From Caldicellulosiruptor changbaiensis (GTDB lineage Bacteria > Bacillota > Thermoanaerobacteria > Caldicellulosiruptorales > Caldicellulosiruptoraceae): a stretch of DNA of 64,000 bases. The translations under genes and the position numbers were made by a program. The notes under the pieces were generated by a model. The model saw only the letters and a program-made list of their open reading frames with translations. It ran no database searches and had not been told where the DNA came from. The stretch is taken from contig NZ_CP034791.1 in assembly GCF_003999255.1 (NCBI RefSeq), positions 1,652,501 through 1,716,500 on the forward strand, written 5' to 3'. Positions 58,482 to 64,000 of the stretch are shown one piece after another (position 1 is the stretch's first letter; each line of letters starts with the position of its first letter).

Positions 58482-59483
58482 ATGGCAAGGAAAATCAAAA
58501 TGGCAATAGTCGGCGCAACTGGTATGGTTGGAAGAACATTTTTGAAAGTGTTAGAAGAGAGAAATCTTCCTGTTGAGGAATATTACCTATTTGCTTCAAG
58601 CAGGTCAGCTGGCACAAAGGTTGAGTTTATGGGAAAGGAATACATTGTAGAAGAGCTAAAAGAAGATTCTTTTGACAGAGGGATAGACATTGCACTTTTC
58701 TCAGCTGGTGCATCTACCTCTCTTCACTTTGCACCAATCGCAGCTTCCAAAGGCTGCATTGTAATTGACAACTCAAGCGCATGGCGCATGGAGAAAGATG
58801 TTCCCTTGGTTGTACCAGAGGTAAATCCAGAGGATATCAAGTGGCACAAAGGAATTATCGCAAATCCAAACTGTTCAACAATTCAGGCAGTTGTTGTTCT
58901 AAAACCTTTGCATGACAAGTACAAAATAAAGAGGATTGTGTACTCAACATATCAGGCAGTTTCTGGTGCTGGCTATCAAGGATATTTAGATCTGGAAGAG
59001 GGTTTAAAAGGTGCACCACCAAAGAAATTTCCATACCCAATTGCAGGAAATGTAATTCCTCATATTGACGTTTTCTTAGAAAATGGGTATACAAAAGAAG
59101 AGATGAAGATGATAAACGAAACAAGAAAGATTTTACATGATGATTCCATTAAAATCACAGCTACCACAGTGAGAGTACCTGTATTCAATGGGCACAGTGA
59201 GTCTATCAATGTTGAATTTGAAAAACAATTTGATTTGGAAGAGTTAAAAGAAACCTTGAAGCACGCACCTGGTGTTGTTGTTCAGGACGACCCAGAAAAT
59301 CTTTTGTACCCAATGCCAATTTATGTATCTGGCAAGGATGAAGTGTATGTTGGAAGGATCAGAAGAGATGAGTCTGTTGAAAGTGGCGTAAACCTTTGGG
59401 TTGTTGCTGACAATATTAGAAAAGGGGCAGCTACAAACGCTGTTCAAATAGCTGAAAAGGTAATTGAGTATTTCTTTAGTTAA
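58482..59483 (+). CDS. asd: Aspartate-semialdehyde dehydrogenase
   Basis: Reduces aspartyl phosphate to the semialdehyde, the branch point to lysine, threonine and methionine. VGATGMVGRTFLKVLEER binds NADP; the catalytic Cys lies in GIIANPNCSTIQAVVVLKPL (about 130), the His in VPVFNGHSESINVEF. 333 residues. First gene of the lysine-riboswitch operon, ATG with AGGAGG upstream. Confidence 0.97.
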   Translation: MARKIKMAIVGATGMVGRTFLKVLEERNLPVEEYYLFASSRSAGTKVEFMGKEYIVEELKEDSFDRGIDIALFSAGASTSLHFAPIAASKGCIVIDNSSAWRMEKDVPLVVPEVNPEDIKWHKGIIANPNCSTIQAVVVLKPLHDKYKIKRIVYSTYQAVSGAGYQGYLDLEEGLKGAPPKKFPYPIAGNVIPHIDVFLENGYTKEEMKMINETRKILHDDSIKITATTVRVPVFNGHSESINVEFEKQFDLEELKETLKHAPGVVVQDDPENLLYPMPIYVSGKDEVYVGRIRRDESVESGVNLWVVADNIRKGAATNAVQIAEKVIEYFFS

Positions 59484-59538
59484 TTTTTTCAGTTTGACCA
59501 TAATTTAAAGCTTTGAATAAATGGGAGGTTTTATTGCT

Positions 59539-60426
59539 ATGCCGATTTTCAAAGGCTCAGGTGTTGCCTTGATAACACCTTTTAAGGACGAGGAAAGTGT
59601 GGACTTTGAAGCTCTTGGCAGGCTTGTTGATTTTCATCTTGAGCACAAAACAGATGCTATCATCGTATGTGGTACAACTGGCGAGCCTTCAACAATGCCA
59701 GATGAGGAGCATTTAGAGGTGATTAGATTTGTCATTGATAGGGTAGCTGGCAAAAAACCTGTTATTGCAGGTGTTGGCAGCAACCATACAAAACATGCTG
59801 TATATCTTTCCAAAAAGGCACAAGAACTTGGTGCAGACGGTCTTTTGCATGTAACACCTTACTACAATAAGACAACCCAAAAAGGTCTGATTGAACACTT
59901 TAAAGAAATAAACGATGCTGTTTCAATCCCTATAATTGTCTACAACGTGCCATCAAGAACAGGGCTAAATTTACTCCCTGAGACAATGAAGGAGCTTTCA
60001 AAACTTCCTAATATAAGAGCTGTTAAAGAAGCAAGTGGAAATATTACACAGGTTGCAGAAATTGCTATGCTCTGCCCTGACATTGACATCTACTCTGGAA
60101 ACGACGACCAGATTGTACCAGTACTCTCTGTTGGTGGAATTGGTGTTATCTCTGTTTTGGCTAACATTCTGCCTGATGAGACGCATGACATTGTTGAGTA
60201 TTTCCTAAATGGTCAGGTTGAAAAGGCAAAAGAGCTGCAGCTAAAGCTACTGCCAATTATCAAAGCATTGTTTATTGAGGTAAATCCAATACCTGTAAAA
60301 GAAGCTATGAATATGATGGGATTCAATGTGGGAAGGCCAAGACTGCCGCTTACTACAATGACTGAGAAAAATAGAGAAGTACTCAAAAAAGCTCTTATTG
60401 ACTATGGAATAAACATAAAGGAGTAA
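59539..60426 (+). CDS. dapA: 4-hydroxy-tetrahydrodipicolinate synthase
   Basis: Condenses aspartate semialdehyde with pyruvate. The Schiff-base Lys is in [17 protein letters not shown] (about 160), the catalytic Tyr in [18 protein letters not shown], and [17 protein letters not shown] is the TTGE substrate loop. ATG at MPIFKGSG chosen for GGGAGG 10 bases upstream; the frame opens six codons earlier. 295 residues. Confidence 0.96.
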   Translation: MPIFKGSGVALITPFKDEESVDFEALGRLVDFHLEHKTDAIIVCGTTGEPSTMPDEEHLEVIRFVIDRVAGKKPVIAGVGSNHTKHAVYLSKKAQELGADGLLHVTPYYNKTTQKGLIEHFKEINDAVSIPIIVYNVPSRTGLNLLPETMKELSKLPNIRAVKEASGNITQVAEIAMLCPDIDIYSGNDDQIVPVLSVGGIGVISVLANILPDETHDIVEYFLNGQVEKAKELQLKLLPIIKALFIEVNPIPVKEAMNMMGFNVGRPRLPLTTMTEKNREVLKKALIDYGINIKE

Positions 60427-60489
60427 AAAATACGTACTTTCTTTTTAAACACCTCTAAAAAACTAAGCATAAATGGATGTGATGTACAA

Positions 60490-61248
60490 ATGCTGAGAGT
60501 TTTACTTAACGGTTGCAATGGCAAGATGGGTCAGGTTGTTAGCAAGGTTGTAAAATCCTATGAGGATATAGCAATTGTTGCAGGTGTTGATTTGAACACT
60601 ACAAGAAATTTTGACTATCCTGTTTACAGTAATCCTTCTCAAATTCGAGAAGAGTTTGATGTAATAATTGATTTTTCCCTGCCAGAGGCTACACTTGCAA
60701 TTTTAGAATTTGCAAAGGCAAAGAAAAAACCAGTTGTAATTGCCACAACAGGTTTTACGAGTGAGCAGAAAGCGAAGATTGTTGAATTTTCGAAAGAAAT
60801 ACCAATCTTTTGGTCAGCTAACATGTCACTTGGTGTTAACCTTGTTGCAGATCTTGTACAAAAGGCATACAAGACGCTTGGAAGTAAGTTTGATATTGAA
60901 ATTGTTGAAAAACATCACAATCAGAAGATTGACGCACCCTCTGGTACAGCTCTTATGCTTGCAGATGCCATCAATGAGGTTGCAAACAATGCGTATGAGT
61001 ACATCTATGACAGGCACACAAGAAGAAAGAAAAGAGCTCAAAATGAGATAGGAATTTTTTCGGTGCGCGGAGGTACAATTGTTGGTGAGCACAGTGTTAT
61101 TTTTGCGGGCCCGGATGAGATTATAGAGATAAAACACACAGCTCTTTCAAAAGAGGTTTTTGCAAACGGTAGTATTAGAGCTGCAATGTTTATAAAAGAC
61201 AAAAAGCCGGGTATATATAATATGAGTGATTTGATTAATTCAATGTGA
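60490..61248 (+). CDS. dapB: 4-hydroxy-tetrahydrodipicolinate reductase
   Basis: NAD(P)H-dependent second step after DapA. VLLNGCNGKMGQVVSKVV is the nucleotide-binding start; VEKHHNQKIDAPSGTALMLADAI is the active-site signature. 252 residues. The ribosome site is weak (GGATGTGATG), perhaps relying on coupling to dapA 63 bp upstream. Confidence 0.96.
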   Translation: MLRVLLNGCNGKMGQVVSKVVKSYEDIAIVAGVDLNTTRNFDYPVYSNPSQIREEFDVIIDFSLPEATLAILEFAKAKKKPVVIATTGFTSEQKAKIVEFSKEIPIFWSANMSLGVNLVADLVQKAYKTLGSKFDIEIVEKHHNQKIDAPSGTALMLADAINEVANNAYEYIYDRHTRRKKRAQNEIGIFSVRGGTIVGEHSVIFAGPDEIIEIKHTALSKEVFANGSIRAAMFIKDKKPGIYNMSDLINSM

Positions 61249-61260
61249 GGTGTTTTTAAT

Positions 61261-61728
61261 TTGAAGCCTGTGACAAATTTAAATGTCACCCAAAACGTTG
61301 CTATGATAACATTGGATAATGTCCCAAACAAAATAGATCTGATTGCCTCAATCTTCAACGAAGTGGCAAGCCATGGAATAAACATTGATATGATTAGTCA
61401 GACAGCTCCGTACAAAGGAAATATAAATCTATCATTTAGCCTTGACGAGGAAAATGTGCCAAAGGCAATCTCAGCGCTGAGTAAATTCAAAAAGGAGATT
61501 CCACATCTTAGAATTGACATAATTTCTAACCTGACAAAGCTGAGTATCTATGGTGAAGCTATGAGAGATTTGCCGGGCGTTGCAGCATCTCTTTTCACCA
61601 CTTTGGCAGAAGCAGGTGTTGAGCTTAAGATGGTGACAACAAGCGAGGTTGACATTTCATATTTGATTGACCAGAAGGATGAGGAAAAGGCTGTTGAGAT
61701 TATAAAGCAGAGATTTGGATTAGAGTAA
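61261..61728 (+). CDS. Stand-alone ACT-domain protein (aspartokinase regulatory-domain-like)
   Basis: A 155-residue protein with two ACT modules: VAMITLDNVPNKIDLIASIFNEVASHGINIDMISQTAP and LTKLSIYGEAMRDLPGVAASLFTTLAEAGVELKMVTTSEVDISYLI. These match the C-terminal regulatory region of aspartokinase, but the kinase domain is absent; the gene begins cleanly at TTG with GAGGTG, 12 bp after dapB. It may be a lysine-binding regulatory subunit of an aspartokinase encoded elsewhere, similar to a free beta subunit. Last gene before the operon terminator. Confidence 0.85.
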   Translation: MKPVTNLNVTQNVAMITLDNVPNKIDLIASIFNEVASHGINIDMISQTAPYKGNINLSFSLDEENVPKAISALSKFKKEIPHLRIDIISNLTKLSIYGEAMRDLPGVAASLFTTLAEAGVELKMVTTSEVDISYLIDQKDEEKAVEIIKQRFGLE

Positions 61729-61736
61729 ACTTTTAA

Positions 61737-61781
61737 AAGCTGCCCAGATAAGAAAATTTCAAAGTGGGCAGCTTTTTTTAA
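61737..61781 (+). terminator. Rho-independent terminator of the lysine operon
   Basis: AAGCTGCCCA (61737-61746) pairs with TGGGCAGCTT (61765-61774), followed by TTTTTAATATT. 9 bp past the ACT-gene stop. Confidence 0.88.
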
Positions 61782-61864
61782 TATTGAATTTTTCCAAAAC
61801 CCTTAGTATATTTGAAAATTAGAAAAGCTAAAAGCCCTCAAAAAAGAATAAGGGGGAGTTTTGC

Positions 61865-64000
61865 TTGGCAACAGGGGCAAAGTACTATCATTCATGCATA
61901 AACTGTGGTGGTATCAATTCAGATACAAGAAACCAAAAAGGACTTCCATGTGAAAAGTGTCTACCCTTTGAAAATGGCATGAATATCCTTGAAAGTTTAA
62001 AACAATACAATAGCCTCAAAGATTATGCCTACTTTTGGAATTTTCAAAATGAATATAAAGAGTTTGAAGACTTTTTTGTGTCAAAGGTTGGAAAGCCAAT
62101 GACAGGATATCAGCGGCTCTGGGCAAGGCGGCTTTTACTTTCAAAAAGCTTCACATTAATTGCTCCCACAGGCCTTGGTAAGACAACATTTGGACTTGTT
62201 GCAACACTGTGGATGGCAAAAGCTGGCAAGAAGGTAGCTTTAATCTTCCCTACTGTATCACTTGTTGAACAAGCGCATCAGAGACTCCTTGAATTTGCTA
62301 ATAAAGAGCCAAAAGAAAATGTTAAAATTTTGTCATATAAGTCATCAATGAAAAAAACTGAAAAGGATGAGTTTGAAAAAAGCTTTGAAAATGGCGAATT
62401 TGACATCCTAATTGTCTCATCGCAATTTATATCAAAGCGAAAGGACGACCTTGCAAAGAAGGTATTTTCATTAGTGTTTGTAGATGATGTTGATGCTATT
62501 TTGAAATCTTCAAAAAACATTGACACTCTTTTACAGATGATTGGTATTGACCAAAAGACAATTGATAAGACTTTTGAAAACCTCAAAAAAGGCACTAAGT
62601 ATTCTGATCAAAAACTAAACGGCACACCTTCTACTTCATCGAAAGGTATTCTCATTGTATCTTCTGCCACTGCAAAGCCACAAGGACTAAAACCTCTTTT
62701 GTTTAGAGAGTTGCTTGGATTCGAAATAGGTAGATTTACATTCAGTATAAGAAATATTACAAATATAAGAATTGCTGAAAAGTCAAAAGAAAAGCTGCTT
62801 GAGACAATCAGAATTCTCAATGATGGAATCCTGTTATTTGTGGAAAATGAAGAAGAAGGCAAAGACGTGACAAACTTTTTAGAAAATAAAGGAATACCTG
62901 TTGGTAAAACGTGGGAAGATTTCGAAAAAAGTTTTGAGCAATTTAGAGAGGGAAAGCTCAAAATCCTATGTGGTATATACTCATACTATGGAAAGCTTGT
63001 AAGAGGCATAGACCTACCTTTGAGAATAAAGTATTCAATATTTTGGGGAACACCCTCGTTTAGGTTCTCAACAGATATTGAAAAGGCGCCCCGGTTTGTC
63101 TTAGAGAGAGTGTTTTCTGACTATCTTGAAGAACATCCCAAGCTAAAAAGCTTCTTTAAAAACATAGATAGATATCAAGTCGAAAGGTTAAGAGAGGTAG
63201 TAAAAAAATATATTCCTCAAGATAGGTGGGTTGCTTTTGTTAAAAAGTCCTTCCCAAACTTGAAAATCTCAGATGAGGGTCAAATATTCTTTCCTGATGT
63301 TTTCACATATATCCAAGGCTCTGGTAGAACATCACGAATGCTGGGTAGTTCTTTAACAAAAGGAGTTTCAATCCTATTTGAAGATGATAATCTACTTTTT
63401 GAGAGTCTTAGGTCAAGACTCATGTTTTTGCTTGATGAAGAGTGGAAAACCGAAAATGAGGTATGTTTTGAAGATTTGATTAAAGAGGTTGAAATGAGCA
63501 GAAATGAAACTTTAATAAACGAGCGGTCTTCAGATTTAAAGTCAAGGCTTATGATTGTGGAATCACCCACAAAAGCTGAGACAATCTCAAAATTTTTGGA
63601 AAAAGCCTCCACAAGAAGGTATGGAAGGCTCTCTGTATACGAATCAGTGACTCCAGATGGAATTTTGCTCATCACTGCCTCAAAAGGACATGTTTATGAC
63701 CTTGATACAAAAACAGGCCTCCATGGAGTAGAAATATCAAATGGCAACTTTATCCCATACTATAACTCTATCAAACGCTGTACAAGCTGTGGCACACAGT
63801 TTACTGATGAGTACTCTTCGTGTCCCAAATGCGGCTCTGATAAGATTGATGATAAAAAGGAGATATTAAAGGTACTTCGCGAGATAGCAGCTGAAGTAGA
63901 CGAGGTTTTGGTTGCAACAGACCCAGATGTTGAGGGTGAAAAGATTTCATGGGATATATCTCAGTATTTAAAACCTGTCAACCAGAACTTAAGACGAATT
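61865..64000 (+). CDS. rgy: Reverse gyrase, partial (C-terminus outside window)
   Basis: Introduces positive supercoils using ATP; found in hyperthermophilic and some thermophilic bacteria. 712 codons are present, all open. The N-terminus has a zinc finger (YHSCINCGG ... CEKCLPF), then the helicase-like half with SFTLIAPTGLGKTTFG (Walker A) and SLVFVDDVDAIL (Walker B), and YIQGSGRTSR. The topoisomerase I half begins RLMIVESPTKAETISKFLEKA, contains a second zinc finger CTSCGTQFTDEYSSCPKCG, and reaches ATDPDVEGEKISWDI. The catalytic Tyr lies beyond the edge. TTG start with GGGGGAG 7 bases upstream. It follows the lysine operon terminator and is its own transcript. Confidence 0.96.
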   Translation, partial: MATGAKYYHSCINCGGINSDTRNQKGLPCEKCLPFENGMNILESLKQYNSLKDYAYFWNFQNEYKEFEDFFVSKVGKPMTGYQRLWARRLLLSKSFTLIAPTGLGKTTFGLVATLWMAKAGKKVALIFPTVSLVEQAHQRLLEFANKEPKENVKILSYKSSMKKTEKDEFEKSFENGEFDILIVSSQFISKRKDDLAKKVFSLVFVDDVDAILKSSKNIDTLLQMIGIDQKTIDKTFENLKKGTKYSDQKLNGTPSTSSKGILIVSSATAKPQGLKPLLFRELLGFEIGRFTFSIRNITNIRIAEKSKEKLLETIRILNDGILLFVENEEEGKDVTNFLENKGIPVGKTWEDFEKSFEQFREGKLKILCGIYSYYGKLVRGIDLPLRIKYSIFWGTPSFRFSTDIEKAPRFVLERVFSDYLEEHPKLKSFFKNIDRYQVERLREVVKKYIPQDRWVAFVKKSFPNLKISDEGQIFFPDVFTYIQGSGRTSRMLGSSLTKGVSILFEDDNLLFESLRSRLMFLLDEEWKTENEVCFEDLIKEVEMSRNETLINERSSDLKSRLMIVESPTKAETISKFLEKASTRRYGRLSVYESVTPDGILLITASKGHVYDLDTKTGLHGVEISNGNFIPYYNSIKRCTSCGTQFTDEYSSCPKCGSDKIDDKKEILKVLREIAAEVDEVLVATDPDVEGEKISWDISQYLKPVNQNLRRI

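Noticed and set aside
62278-62961. Minus-strand open frames opposite reverse gyrase
   Set aside because: Ser/Phe-rich shadows of the plus-strand gene, which has clear motifs in frame.
1-64000. CRISPR arrays, tRNA or rRNA genes
   Set aside because: No regular direct repeats, cloverleaf sequences or rRNA blocks were seen on either strand.

Overview
The window looks like the chromosome of a thermophilic, low-G+C, Gram-positive anaerobe. Caldicellulosiruptor or a close relative is my inference. Supporting signs are an AT-rich sequence, strong AGGAGG ribosome-binding sites, many TTG and GTG starts, clostridial gene orders (plsX-fabH-fabD-fabG-acpP-fabF-rnc; ybaB-recR-yaaL-bofA; smc-ftsY), a hybrid cluster protein, and a bacterial reverse gyrase at the right edge. 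No rRNA, tRNA or CRISPR array was seen.

Layout. 1-4.1 kb: a minus-strand operon for a sulfonate-type ABC transporter (ssuA-B-C-like), a ThiS-like sulfur carrier with two residues beyond its glycine run, a ThiF-type activating enzyme and a JAMM metalloprotease cut by the window edge. 4.3-9 kb: purE-purK, a PEPCK-like P-loop protein (DUF4914-like) and two small proteins. 9.2-12.5 kb: hcp plus a ferredoxin-like protein, divergent from a Crp/Fnr regulator (HcpR type) with a palindromic operator between them. 12.5-25.7 kb: the accessory region, holding a Phd/VapC toxin-antitoxin pair, an arsenic operon (arsR-arsC-acr3), decayed insertion sequences, a small redox cluster (C_GCAxxG_C_C protein, two ArsR regulators, ferredoxin, HdrA-like domain protein), an intact IS21 element inserted in an IS256-type transposase gene, and a PadR regulator with two half-size ArsP/DUF318-type permeases.

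25.7-49.3 kb: mostly housekeeping genes on the minus strand. In order: ftsY and smc, the methionine transporter metNIQ behind a long leader, spoVS, pstSCA behind a four-repeat PHO box but without pstB, an Elp3-like radical SAM protein, rnc, the fatty-acid operon led by fapR with its operator, galU, an epimerase, and ybaB-recR-yaaL-bofA. 49.4-56.8 kb: an archaeal-looking DNA-end-processing operon, nurA - HAS-barrel-like protein - herA - sbcD (mre11) - sbcC (rad50). 56.8-58 kb: ispF and a HEPN/MNT pair. 58.1-61.8 kb: the lysine operon asd-dapA-dapB plus a stand-alone ACT-domain protein, on the plus strand behind a lysine riboswitch whose antiterminator and terminator can be read. 61.9 kb to the end: reverse gyrase, truncated by the window.

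How the parts relate. The sulfur operon probably imports a sulfur compound and moves the sulfur as a protein thiocarboxylate. The hcp, ars and ArsR/ferredoxin modules deal with nitrosative, arsenic and redox stress. HerA-NurA-Mre11-Rad50 and reverse gyrase form a genome-maintenance set more typical of hyperthermophilic archaea. Functions are read from motifs and gene order only; no database search was possible.
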